A DNA stretch of 64,000 nt from Atriophallophorus winterbourni (Eukaryota; Platyhelminthes; Trematoda; Plagiorchiida; Microphallidae). The stretch is taken from assembly GCA_013407085.1 (NCBI GenBank), contig JACCGJ010014770.1, positions 1 to 64,000 of the forward strand, written 5' to 3'. How positions within the stretch are numbered: position 1 is the stretch's first letter; every line of letters begins with the position of its first letter. The translations under genes were made by a program, and so were the position numbers. Positions 34,466-44,659 of this stretch are shown piece after piece. Under the pieces are notes generated by a model that was not told the origin of the DNA, ran no database searches, and saw only the letters and a list, made by a program, of their open reading frames with translations.

Positions 34466-34869
34466 GTAATGGATGAGGATGTGAGTACCACAATCCACTG
34501 ATCTGTCATGAGCTTTTCAAGCGGTTGACCTGGAATCTCTTTATGATTCTGTATTCCAACATCATGGTTCGTTGTAAAACACTATAGAGCAGCGGCATAC
34601 ATGTATAACTTTGTTTACCAATTTACCACCGCTTCTTGCACACTGAACCAAATCTGACTGTTTCAACCCGATGGTCGCAAACAAACTCTTAAATGGTATT
34701 GTTTTGTAGGAGATCGGGATGTGAGCACCACAATATATTCGCTGATTGTTTTTTAATTTATTTTAACGATGTCTACCATCAAACGTGGTAAAAATTTGAT
34801 ACGACCTGGGTTATCTGATATGGTATTGTGTACAGTTGGCGTGTAGTGACGAAGTCTATGTATATTTCC

Positions 34870-35460
34870 TCACGGGATATCGCCGTGAATTGTCGGTTTC
34901 CCGTTGGGAATTTTGGTATGAAATTGAATGCACGTTGTGTAATCCTAGGCGTATTGCCGGCAGTGTTATATACCGATGGGTAATTCTAACGACAGAAACA
35001 CTGAAGTGAAATCCATGAACGAAAGAACAGTACATAATCAACTATTGCTGCATACAAAGAAGGACAAGTCGTAGAAAACTAATTCTTGTATGAGTAAATC
35101 CGTCGTAGCAAACATTCAAATAAATATCTAAAAATCATACTGATCGCATGAAAAGTGTGAAAATTATATCCAAAAATGTCGCAGCGCAAAATAATTCAAC
35201 CAGGCAAACATTTAATATAAAATACTTGTTACATCCGATCATGTTTCACATTTTCATACATATTGCAATTCTTTGTTGTTTCAAAGTGTTTGCATTTATA
35301 AACAGAAATCCTCGAATCATTGAAAGTCAAGCGATAATTAAACTTCCCTATAGGTGACATAACTTTTATTAATTTAAATTAATACAGTATTATTGCTTTC
35401 TTCGGAACGGATATTTAATACATGACGGTGATTGTGGAGCTGAAAATCTTCTTTCACTAT
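34870..35460. other. PLE leader end and unrecognised AT-rich DNA
   Basis: 34870-34990 finishes the leader. A 69-codon open frame (35148-35357) with a hydrophobic stretch is probably incidental. Confidence 0.3.
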
Positions 35461-35469
35461 CAATCAAAC

Positions 35470-36725
35470 AACATTGAATGAATCTGCCAAAAATATTTGG
35501 CAAACTTTGAAATAATTTGTTCAACAGTTGTTCATTGGTCATGTTGTCAACGGACTCACACCAAGCTTCTCAATTACATTAACAAATTTAATAATCATAT
35601 ATTGGAGATCTGATAAATGCCGACTAATTCAAAGTAATTCAAAGTTTTAATGGTCCAAAAAGCAGATGCTTTACAGGAACCACAGATGAAATATAGGGAT
35701 TGCATAAAAACAACACAAATGTTTTATCAATATGGAAAGTCAGTTTGTGTATTCAGGTGCGAGGTTGGATTTGGTCGAGTTATACTTGTCATGTTCAGCC
35801 TTGAACATGTTCAGGCTTGATGCGCAAATGATATATGAGGGCAGAGAGTTCCATATAAAACAAACTCAGATAGCGAAGAAAAACCTTCGACAATTTGATC
35901 TGGAGTGTGAAATAATTAGCTTGTAGCCCTGCGATCTGCTACCACGTGCTTCTTGCAGATGAAACAGGTGCTCAAGTGGATGATCCACTGTATGCAGAAT
36001 GTTGAACAGCAGGATCAAGTCACCCCTGAGACGACGGTACGAAAAGTCAAAGAGGTTTAGTGATGCAATCCTCTTCTCCTATGGCCTGTTATAAAGCCCA
36101 GTCACCAGTTTTGTAGCGCGGTGGTATACGCGTTGCAGCAAGGTCATTTCCTTCTGTAACCATGAAGACTATGCTTGAACAGCGTACTCCTTTGTTGGTC
36201 TGATATAGATATTAATTATCCGCGGGTGTATCTGCCTTGTGAAACTACAGAAGATCCTTCTGAGTAATGCTAAGCTTTGGCAGGAATTTTTGTACACAAC
36301 AGAGCACTGCAATGATGACTTCAAGTTACCGCTAATCCACACACCAAGCTCTTTCTCTTCCGTAACTCATGAAAGTTGCTGAGATCCCAGAGAGTATGTG
36401 AATTCGAATGATTTACCGACGATTAACATTTTGCATTTTGGGATGTTGAATGGTAGGCAGTTTCGCAAGGACCACGTGTGAAGTGCTTCGAGATGTTTTG
36501 TAGAATTTGACAATCTTCTATGGTGCGTACGCTAGTCCAGACTTTGATGTCATCCGCAAATATAATGATTATGCTGCATATTATCTCAGGTATATCGCTC
36601 GTGTACACCAGGAAGAGTATTGGCACTGAGGTACGCCACTTGTAACTTCTACTGGACTGGATAGTGCCCCATCAACTCTAACACTGATAATTCTAACAGT
36701 CAAGTAATCCTGTATCCAGGCCTAC
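35470..36725 (-). pseudogene. CR1-like LINE fragment inserted in PLE leader, RT end and 3' UTR
   Basis: 35470-35620 still matches the PLE leader of 33010-33180. From 35625 the minus strand is the 3' end of a LINE, with a tandem CTTTGAATTA at its tip, the 3' UTR, and the C-terminal block at 36200-35900 (compare 23.3-23.65 kb). Further on come FADDIKVWTSVRTIEDCQIL and PILFLVYTSDIPE (36626-36423). 5' truncation is at about 36725, where PLE copy 2 resumes with CCTACTAGTTCAA. Confidence 0.75.
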
Positions 36726-36729
36726 TAGT

Positions 36730-37775
36730 TCAAAGTGTGCAAAATGCGCGGAACCAATGAAAGTTAGGACTAATTTGCACACATATCTGATAAACTGTAG
36801 TCCCGAATGCCAGAAGGCTGTATGCTTCCTAAAATGCAGCACAAATACTATTTACCGAAACACATATGGAGCGAGATTCATTGAAACAACCGCCATTTAC
36901 GGATGGCTATTAATGAGTAAATGCGTAAAGTTTTCTCATCGCTGGAACTTCTCTCACTTTCTAAATTGGAATGAGAATTCGTTTTCACCGACATCATTAA
37001 ACGGTTTCCATCCTATGATAAACACTTCAATGAACTTTGCCAAAAAAGTGCATATACCGCTGAGTGTACTTTATCTCATTTATTTTCAAAAAAGTTCTGA
37101 ATTTTGCGAGTATTGTCAAAGTACATTTGCAAGTAGGTGGACAAGAACTAGTAGATTATTCTTCGATTGAAAGCAAGAAATATTGGATGCACTTAAACGA
37201 ATAATTATCTTTAAGCAGCGCTATAATTGTGTTTATAGAATCAAGTGTAAATATTGTTCATGTGTGTGCATCGGACAGATTACTAATGAACTTCGCACAG
37301 TAATCAAAAAGCATAAGAAAAATGGATACCCAAGAAGGTTCGTACTACGCAACAAGGTCAATCATATGCAACAAATGAACGATGATGAAGACAGAGTCCG
37401 AAGCGCCCTTCCAAATGTTCAGAATATATCTGAAATATCAGTCTGGGTTTTTCGGTCATTTGGAATAGCAGTCGCGCACAAACCCACGTCATAATTACAC
37501 AATCACTTCAACAATACGAGAGACAAAGTCGCAAGAGAAAAACAATCGAACATTGTCTACAAGAATACATGCAGAAATTGCGAGAACTGCATCTAGCAAA
37601 CCGGTCGCAAGCTGAGCATGACAATACATGAACACCGGTTAGCCGTAAGAAAACGCGACCTTAGGTTATCGATTCGGGAGTTAATTCAATTGAGAAAACG
37701 CAAAGCTTTCGGCAAAAGGAAACAACCGCCGTGCGCGAGAATTAATCGTAGCGTGGTACTCAACAATGACTTCAA
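36730..37775 (+). pseudogene. Penelope-like element copy 2, near-identical to copy 1
   Basis: The segment 36738-37690 repeats 33186-34140 with only scattered differences (for example Ala to Val in the SEIS.WVF motif). It has the same NCVYRIKCKYC block before NGYPRRFVLRN, the same GIAVAHKPTS connector, the same stop inside the CENCI..QTGRKL nuclease start, and continues to RKRKAFGKRKQPPCARI and NRSVVLNNDFN (37730-37776). The shared defects show that both copies descend from one already defective copy, by DNA duplication or by copying of the same defective source. Confidence 0.78.
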
Positions 37776-37779
37776 TTAG

Positions 37780-38065
37780 CCATCACCTCCAATTGTCCAT
37801 TGACCTCGTTTCTTAACGCCAACTGTACACAATAACATATTAGATAACCTACAGTGTATGAAATATGTACAGCGTTTGTTCTACATTTGATAGACAACGT
37901 TAAAATAAAAAAACAATCAACTAATATATTGCGGTGATCACATCTCAATCCCTTTCACACCACTACCGGTTTCTGGCTGTTTGCCATCATCGGGTTGAGA
38001 CAGTCAGATTTGGTTCAGTGTGCCAAGAAGCGGTGGTAAATTGGTAAACAAAGTTATAGATGTTA
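37780..38065 (-). repeat. PLE leader and hammerhead unit, inverted after PLE copy 2
   Basis: The minus-strand reading gives the unit TTTACCAATTTACCACCGCTT, ACTGAACCAAATCTGACTGT, the ribozyme (37957-38000), GATTGAGATGTGATCACCGC and the leader TATTGTGTACAGTTGGCG. It stops abruptly at 38065 in AAAGTTATA, where the plus-strand LINE 3 begins. The unit continues at 46727. Confidence 0.75.
37957..38000 (-). ncRNA. hammerhead ribozyme motif (a-type), one core change
   Basis: On the minus strand the core reads CCGAUGA (37993-37987), one change (U4 to C) from CUGAUGA. Stem II TGGC/GCCA around AAACA is perfect. GAAA (37973-37970), ACCGGU (37970-37965), A and GTGG are perfect. It is the best overall a-type copy. 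U4 is a core residue, so cleavage is probably lost, but the consensus of the family can be read from it. Confidence 0.65.
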
Positions 38066-38855
38066 GTCTGATACGGGTGCTGTGCAGTCGCATAAATCTG
38101 TGCTCTCATACTTTTGGATCTATTTCCTCACTCGCTCTTCTAAACTGAACGGTTCAGACATCATTGAACTCGTCTCAATTCACTCGTTTGGATCACACCA
38201 GTTCAAGTTCGCACAGATTCAATCGTTGAAAATCCAAATTTTCGAATTATAGCCCAAATTACTCACGCGTGCAACAGACCCAGTGCTTTGGAATATTGTT
38301 TCTGTTCAAATACCGTCGAGAAGAGCAAATCACTCCGAATCGACCCATATTCTTTTGAAATCTGTGAGATCGCAACAGTGAAATAGTGAAATCGCAACAG
38401 TTTTATCCTACCTCATTTGCTTTTCATCGTTTGGATCACTTAACTCCGATCCAACGCATTCACTCCACCGCTAGTTATCGATCGATCAATAACTGCACTG
38501 ATTCACCCCTCGCCGGATTGAAACAATGACACGCAGGCTGACCGCGAAAACCCAAACAAAGAAGGCTGCACGTGTGCAAAATTTGCAACAAAGGGGTAAG
38601 CGCTAGATCTCATGTCGTCAAATGTTTCGGCTGCCTGAGTAAAATACATGTCAATTGTGATAAAGCCCTAACAGAGGAAGTGGCATCGATTATCAACAAC
38701 GTGGATTTCCCCAGTGTCTGTTACATATGCACTTCATGTCGAAGCAAACAGTCTAGCGACAATCCACACAACGCTGCCTGAGGCAAGGCTTGAGCCTCAG
38801 TTAGAAATTTTAGAAAATAATTATCGAATAATTGAGGAAAGGCTTAAAACACTCT
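38066..38855 (+). pseudogene. LINE copy 3, 5' UTR and ORF1 start (left part of split element)
   Basis: 38066-38525 is a 5' leader. An ATG at 38526 opens MTRRLTAKTQTKKAARV, and after a frameshift the PHD-like finger follows: CKICNKGVSARSHVVKCFGC, IHVNCDKAL, CYICTSC. Then, in a further frame, a coiled-coil-like LEPQLEILENNYRIIEERLK. At about 38855 it is cut by LINE copy 2. The rest of ORF1 resumes at 42825. Confidence 0.7.
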
Positions 38856-40596
38856 TGATGGATTTATTCAGAGATTTATTCACAGATTATATGCAGGTAA
38901 AAAGCTATGCTTTACAAGACACACAAACATGTACATTGGGTCGGATGGTAAAAAATATTAAAATATTGTTAGGTTATTGTGAAACATAAAAAACATACTT
39001 TTCCATGTGGATATCTAGTGATTTCTTGAAAACTTCAACAGTTCCAGATTGTACCACATGAGTAGGTAAACTGTTCCACAGTTGCACATTGCGAACGGAA
39101 AAAGCATATTTGCGGCAGTTCAACCTGTTATGCTGTTGGTAAAGTTTTGATTGGTGACGTCGCAGACGTGTGTTGTGGGAAAGATGAAACAAATGACCGC
39201 AAGAATGATTTGTTTGATTAAGCACTGTCCAAATGAATATTAGTGCTCATCGTTTCCGTCTGTATTCAGCCGAACGCAAATTCAATAATTTAAGTCGCGT
39301 TTTGTGTGGATAATTAGATAGTCCTCAGGACGAGTTTTGTCGCTCTGCGCTGTGGAGTTTCTAATAGCAGAATATCTTTTTTTCAACCAAGGATCCCATG
39401 CCGGTATAGCATATTCAACATGAGGACGGATGTACGTTGAAATCAATTTGCAGGCAATATTGGGGTCAAACGAACCTAGGACTCTTCTAACGAGACCCAA
39501 GTTGTTTTCAGCTTTGTAGGCAGCCAGTCGACATTGCATAGAGTTTCCTAAGTCTGATTCGATAATCACACCTAAATGTTTTTCGGAGGAGGCGGGTTTA
39601 ATAACAGTGCGACCAAGATAATATTCTTCGTTGGACTTGTGTTGAGAGACAATAGGCTGCATTTCGAAGCATTCAGGGGCATTTCGTTGTCTATGGAACA
39701 AGTGTGAATCATATCGAGATCCCGTTGCAGGTGGAGTTTATCTTGCGCCAAAGCTTTGCGTCATCAGCGAAAATAAGCTCGGAGCACTGTAATACAGTAG
39801 ACAAGTCGTTTATATAAATTAAAAACAAAAGCGGTCCGAGGACTGATCCTTGTGGGACACCACTGGCAACTTTAATCGACTCGGATAGTTCGTTTTTTAC
39901 TCTCACGAACATCTCACGAGATATCAACCATTTTTAATCTATGCATGGAGTTTACCCTGTACTCCGTAGGTGAGTAGTTTCGACAAAAGTATTTTATGAT
40001 TCATACGATCGAAGGCTTTTGAGAAATCGATATAAATTACGTCCACGGAGTTGCCGGCATCCAGTAGCTCAGACCAAGATTCTTTTGCTAATATCAAGTT
40101 TGTCAGGCAAGATCGTTTTTTCCTGAATCCATGCTGTGCCTCGGAGATTACATTATTAATCTCAAAGTGATTCCGTAAGGCATCAGATATTATGGACTCC
40201 ATTACTTTTCATAGCACTGGTAATAACGCTATCGGGCGATAGTTCAATGGATCATTTCTTTTGCCACTCTTGGAGAAGGGACTAATCAGGGAAGTTTTCC
40301 AAGTTTCTGATACAAAGCTCTGCTCGAACATCATCGTGAATACGTCAGATGTCGATATTGTCAACTCGGAAGATAGATTGAGCAAAATGTTTGCGTGTAT
40401 ATTGTCTATACCGGGTGAGCCAGTTCTCTTCATCGTCATTAATTTTGATTGAACAACGTTGGGGGAACTCCACCCCGTGAAGAACTGGCAGGCTGCAGCT
40501 GTCAGAGTTTAAGGGCTGTCTATGGATCGACACTTGTGAGATAACTGATGCGAATTGTTGTCGGAAAACGTTAGCGCAATCTTTAAATGACGTCAC
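38856..40596 (-). pseudogene. CR1-like LINE copy 2, reverse transcriptase and 3' UTR
   Basis: Minus-strand blocks: HGVEFPQR, RTGSPGIDNIHANILL, NYRPIALLPVL, MESIISDALRNHFEINN, EAQHGFRKKRSCLTNLILAK, VIYIDFSKAFDRMNHKIL, ISREMFVRVKNELSESIKVA, SGVPQGSVLGPLLFLIYIND, LIFADDAKLWRKI, the YYLGRTVIKPASSEKHLGVI thumb, HVEYAIPAWDPWLKKRYSAI and NSLPTHVVQSGTVEVFKKSL. Several frameshifts. The 3' UTR carries GAATAAATCTCTGAATAAAT near 38870, a short tandem end as in CR1 elements. Catalytic aspartates (FSKAFDR region and FADD) are kept. Confidence 0.9.
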
Positions 40597-40599
40597 TAT

Positions 40600-41766
40600 T
40601 CAAGTAACAGAGACCAGTGGCGTTATTCCCATTTTAACATTCCGGAGTTCGTTGACGTGTTTATACAATGCTTTGGGATTTATAATGAATTTTTCGACAA
40701 GACTGAGTTGATAATCTTTTCTGTCTTTTCGAATGAGGCAGACACACTTATTCCGCAATAACGTGTAGTTGAACCAAGTTATCCCAGACGGATCGTCCAA
40801 GTATTTGAACCAGGCATTGTCACGCTTACACATCCATTTCCGAGTACTGCTTCTGAGAGGCTTTTTCGGACGCTGTTTGCTGGATATTATTTTCACCTTC
40901 GATGATAAGTCAATGATAATACGAAGTTGGCTGTAAAACGTTTCCCAGATTTCCTTAGCTGATTTGAGTTCAAGGAAATCCCATCGATTTGCAGTAGCAA
41001 GAGCTTGAAGCAAGTCATAGTTCCCAGTTGTATACGTTCGTTGAATATTTCCTGCTGGTTCGTATTGATAAGTATAATCAAATGTCATGACAACATGATC
41101 ACTCAATCCGAGTGGAGCTGTATAGGAAACAGATTCTATCATGAGTTCTTCGTTTGTAAGTATGAGGTCCAGGCTAGATGGGGTTTGTTCAGATCGAAAT
41201 CGGGTTGGTTGTTGCACATGGTTGTAAAGAGGGGTGCAAGTCATTATTTCTTGAAGAAAGCTTTTGAATGAATCGTCACCTGTAATGTGTGTTTCAAGGG
41301 TCGGTACATTAAATTCACCGAGGAGGAGCGAATGTGAATATGTGAGCTTCATTGCAAAACGTATTGCATTAGAAAGAACAGTGTCAGCGGAAGATGATGA
41401 AGAAGGGGGGCGATAAATCAATGCTGAGAGGCACTTACGTTTATCATGTAAGTCAAAAGAGCAAAACAATGTATCTGGGACATTTAACTCGGGGGAGTGA
41501 TGTATAGTGCAGTTTATGCTTTCATGTAAGTAGAGAAGGACACCGCCACCTTTTGTTGCTCGATCTTTTCTGTAAATCATCATATGAGGGATTTTAAGTT
41601 CAGAGTCGTGTACAGAATTACACAACCAGGTTTCTGTCACTGCAATCAAATCCCAAGACGCCACGATCGCACGTGAATACAGTTCAGTGAACTTGCCCAG
41701 AAAGCTCTGAGCATTGGTGTAACAGCATGATAGAGATTTGATTTTTGTTGACGATGAAGAGCTCAT
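40600..41766 (-). CDS. LINE copy 2, ORF2 endonuclease domain (388-residue open frame)
   Basis: The longest intact frame in the window. It encodes an APE-type endonuclease that nicks target DNA: CCYTNAQS (Asn18), VTETWL (Glu45), RPPSSSSS, LLLGEFNVP (149-154), SSLDLILT (Asp200) and LSDHVVMTF (221-229). The usual GDFN motif reads GEFN, changing a catalytic Asp to Glu. After the domain comes an RTKC-like pre-RT segment with LRNKCVCLIRKDRKDYQLSL and PKALYKHVNEL. The frame is lost just before the RT. Its ATG overlaps the stop of ORF1 as ATGA (41766-41763), which suggests coupled termination and re-initiation. Confidence 0.88.
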   Translation of the reverse strand: MSSSSSTKIKSLSCCYTNAQSFLGKFTELYSRAIVASWDLIAVTETWLCNSVHDSELKIPHMMIYRKDRATKGGGVLLYLHESINCTIHHSPELNVPDTLFCSFDLHDKRKCLSALIYRPPSSSSSADTVLSNAIRFAMKLTYSHSLLLGEFNVPTLETHITGDDSFKSFLQEIMTCTPLYNHVQQPTRFRSEQTPSSLDLILTNEELMIESVSYTAPLGLSDHVVMTFDYTYQYEPAGNIQRTYTTGNYDLLQALATANRWDFLELKSAKEIWETFYSQLRIIIDLSSKVKIISSKQRPKKPLRSSTRKWMCKRDNAWFKYLDDPSGITWFNYTLLRNKCVCLIRKDRKDYQLSLVEKFIINPKALYKHVNELRNVKMGITPLVSVT

Positions 41767-42638
41767 AGTAGAGGATTCGCAGACCCAGAATTTGTCGGCT
41801 GCTCCACGTTTTTTGTATCTGGTGCATTTGACTGACTTGGTAGCGAAGTCATTTCAGAAACAATAGTGTTCGTGCGTTTTATGTCGTATACAGCCCGAAT
41901 ACGAATTTCAGGAGGTGCAAATTTTCGACATTGATACCACGCCTCGAGTATTCTATCCTTCATCTCATCTGTGCGGAATGATATTTTGAGAGGAGGAGGC
42001 TGATGCGTTTCTTTTTTCGGTATAAGGCGCATAACATGAGTCGTTATTATGTTCTTTAAACCTAGGATCCCTTGTAAAAATCTCCATTCACTGCAATCGT
42101 GTTGCAGACGTTTGCTGGCTTCTACTTCGTTCGAAATGGGAACACCAAGAACTATAACAGCTCTGCGATTTGTAGCCTCTTTTGCTAGTTCCGGATTATT
42201 ACGACGAATTTGACGTTCTTCCCAAGGAACGTCCGGAAATATTCGCACAGTCAATTTGTTTACAACTAAGAGGGATGAGGCGAGCAACATATTTTCTACA
42301 TCTTGGACGGACATGAGCACTACACGCAGTAACCTGGGTGTGTTCGCACGAGGTGAGTTCGGGGGTCTAAACAATCGCGTCAGAGACGCAGGTGAGGCAG
42401 TGTTGTCTAAGCTTGTGCAAACGTCATTCCATTGATTCCTGTCATCTGCTTCGTGTTGCTTTAGCGATGGCGAAGTTGATTCAACGAGATTACTACAAAT
42501 TACCGTTAGATCATCAATGTTTGTCTTTTGGGGGGTTTTAGTGTTCAAACTCTTCGGTCTAAGCTTATGCATATCGTTCGATAATTCAGCACTATCATTC
42601 ACTTGACTACAGGTCGGATTCGCATGCTCGTCGGCCAT
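41763..42638 (-). CDS. LINE copy 2, ORF1 (291-residue open frame, 5'-truncated)
   Basis: ORF1 lacks its N-terminal finger because the element is cut at about 42820. It reads LTVICSNLVESTSPSLKQHE, LLRVVLMSVQDVENMLLASS, IRIFPDVPWEERQIRRNNPE-like, AVIVLGVPISNEVEASKRLQ, HVMRLIPKK, PPPLKISFRTDEMKDRILEA and EIRIRAVYDIKRTNT. The order (two repeated RNA-binding-like segments, each followed by a basic PPL.I.F motif) fits ORF1 RNA-binding proteins of CR1-type LINEs. Residues before 42638 continue in the same element to about 42820 in broken frames. Confidence 0.8.
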   Translation of the reverse strand: MADEHANPTCSQVNDSAELSNDMHKLRPKSLNTKTPQKTNIDDLTVICSNLVESTSPSLKQHEADDRNQWNDVCTSLDNTASPASLTRLFRPPNSPRANTPRLLRVVLMSVQDVENMLLASSLLVVNKLTVRIFPDVPWEERQIRRNNPELAKEATNRRAVIVLGVPISNEVEASKRLQHDCSEWRFLQGILGLKNIITTHVMRLIPKKETHQPPPLKISFRTDEMKDRILEAWYQCRKFAPPEIRIRAVYDIKRTNTIVSEMTSLPSQSNAPDTKNVEQPTNSGSANPLL

Positions 42639-42824
42639 ACCTAGCTGTTGGAAGAGACTTTGTTCGATTTCTGGAGAAATCAGCGTTTCTGTAGTAGCTA
42701 GCGCTTCCCTTTAAGACTTGCGGTTAATGTGGTTAGGGACTGCGTTTAGAACTGGTTTCGGCGCTTTCTGACACGCAAATGTTTGGAATGACTCTAACGT
42801 GTTTTCAAGCCCCAGCGATTCAAC

Positions 42825-43861
42825 CCGAAGCAGATGATGATCAAGATAACAAATAGCAATCTGAACTTGATCAATCGACGGAACTGTTGAAAAAAGTCAA
42901 TAATGTTCGATCCATTCCAGACTCAGAGGTTACGTCCAAAGAGCTCCAAGTGAACGCGTCTCATTCTAGCAAGTTAACATTCGCCCAGATGGTGACTAAA
43001 TGTGATAAGTGTTCGGTGTTAGAACTGAGCCCTAAACCTCAGGCAAAAGAAGAAGTTCAAAGCAAAACGGTTCCATATCACAGGGAGCAGAAAAATTCGA
43101 TAAAACGCATAAAAAATTTAAGTGTAATATGCACCAATATTCCTGATTCATAGTGACGCTCTTTCAAGAAAGGCAAAAGCATGACCGTGAAAACTGGTTC
43201 GGCATTTGTAATCGAATCGGCCTAGATAGTATACACCCCGTGTCGGTAACTCGAATAACTCGTCATACGAAATCCCCAAATCACTTTCGCCAACGAAAAG
43301 GACATGGAAAATGTCTTACTAAATTCGTATTTGCTCCGAACGCAAAGTGACCTACCCAACCGTATACATGCTGACGTACCTTGGTGGGGAAGGTCAAAAG
43401 CACCGAATAGGCGGGATCAAACAGCACCAAGGAGTATTATTTTGCTTGACGTTCCAGAAAATTCGGGCGCCACAACGGGCTTCGAAAACAAAGAGCATGA
43501 CCGTAAACAATGGTCATTTATAGCCGAAAATATCGGTTCCCAAAATTCTGTAGTTGTCGACACATACAGAATACCTCGTTCGCCGAACTATCACGGGAAA
43601 GGGGCAAATCCACTTAAGGTTACGTTTCTTTCAAGTAGCATGGCGGATGATGTTCGAAGCAAGCTAAAAGTGAACAGAAACAGGTTACCTGAAAACGTTA
43701 GACTGTGCAACTCAAAAGCTGCTGTTGAGGTCCACCTGGAGCCTTTAATTACGCAATTATCCGAGACTGGTGCAAATTCGCCAGCGAAATTACTTCAAAT
43801 TGCTTCAAAAACGATCTCGGTCCGACGTCGACATAGTCGGACCAATAAATACAAATACTGA
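42825..43861 (+). pseudogene. LINE copy 3, ORF1 remainder
   Basis: Frames give TFAQMVTKCDKCSVLE, IKNLSVICTNIPDS, then HDRENWFGICNRIG, VTRITRHTKSPNH and, from 43304, a frame with SIILLDVPENSGATTGFENK, EHDRKQWSFIAENIGSQNSV, DTYRIPRSPNYHGKGANPLK and RLPENVRLCNSKAAVE. These align with ORF1 of LINE copy 2 (AVIVLGVPI, LTVICSNL). The stretch 42825-42890 joins to the segment cut at 38855, so ORF1 is split by LINE copy 2. It carries at least two stops. Confidence 0.75.
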
Positions 43862-44636
43862 CTCGGTGTTACATTCTAAAAACTCACTTAAATGCATCTA
43901 TACCAATGCTCAAAGTTTGTTCAACAAATTGACTGAACTGACCGAGCTGTGCAAACGATACACGCCAGAGCTCGTTGCTGTTACTGAAACCTGGTTTCAA
44001 TCCTGTATGACTGATAGTGAACTTTTAATCCCCAACATGATGCTAATACGGAACGATCGCCCAAGAAAAGGTGGTGGTGTGGCTTTATACTGTCACGAAC
44101 GTCTTCAGTGCATGAAAATTTACGATCCAAACCTTGATTTCAAAGATACCCTCTGGTGCAGTCTCACGAATGTGTCACAGGACGATTGCATTCTTGAAAT
44201 CACATATTGCCCTCCAGCCTCGAATGATACTCAGAATGACAGGTTATTACAAGCGCTAAATTACGCCGGAGAGAAGCGTAGCTCGCTATTACTACTCATG
44301 GGGGACTTCAATCTTCCTCATCTCTTTGCCAGATCCGATCACCCTCTACACACATTTGATCACAAATTTCGTGAGGTGATCGACATGATTCCACTTCATA
44401 ATCATGTGTTTGACTTTACTCATAGAAGAGGATCGGAGTTGCCCCTCGGTCGGAGTGATAATCTGGTGCTAGCCTTTGAGTTTGTTTGCAGTGCTAGACG
44501 AGTTTGTGCGTCCGCCAAACAATTCAGAAAGATCGACTACGTGGGTCTACGTGGATCGCTTGGGCTAGTAAATTGGCAAGAACTTGATCAGCACAACACC
44601 GAAACACATTGCAGTGTGCTCACGAAAATACTTTAG
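43860..44636 (+). pseudogene. LINE copy 3, ORF2 endonuclease
   Basis: KCIYTNAQSLFNKLTELTEL, VAVTETWF, RPRKGGGVALYCHERLQ, YCPPASN, LLLLMGDFNLPHLF and RSDNLVLAFEF. Asn, Glu and GDFN catalytic motifs are present. The SLDLILT segment is deleted and the terminal SDH reads SDN. The frame stops at 44636. Confidence 0.82.
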
Positions 44637-44659
44637 TCAAACATAGATCATAATTCGCG

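Larger units (their letters stand above)
34155..34870 (+). repeat. hammerhead-unit array after PLE copy 1 (one inverted, two direct)
   Basis: 34155-34375 is a unit in minus orientation. 34376-34475 and 34476-34760 are units in plus orientation, with spacing of about 239 bases between their equivalent points (about 34455 and 34694). 34760-34990 is the leader GGTATTGTGTACAGTTGGCG. The reverse complement of the whole block occurs as 37790-38065 plus 46727-47190, interrupted there by a LINE. Confidence 0.75.

Noticed and set aside
35148..35357. 69-codon frame with a hydrophobic stretch as a small membrane protein
   Set aside because: Surrounded by PLE leader and LINE sequence; no supporting signals.
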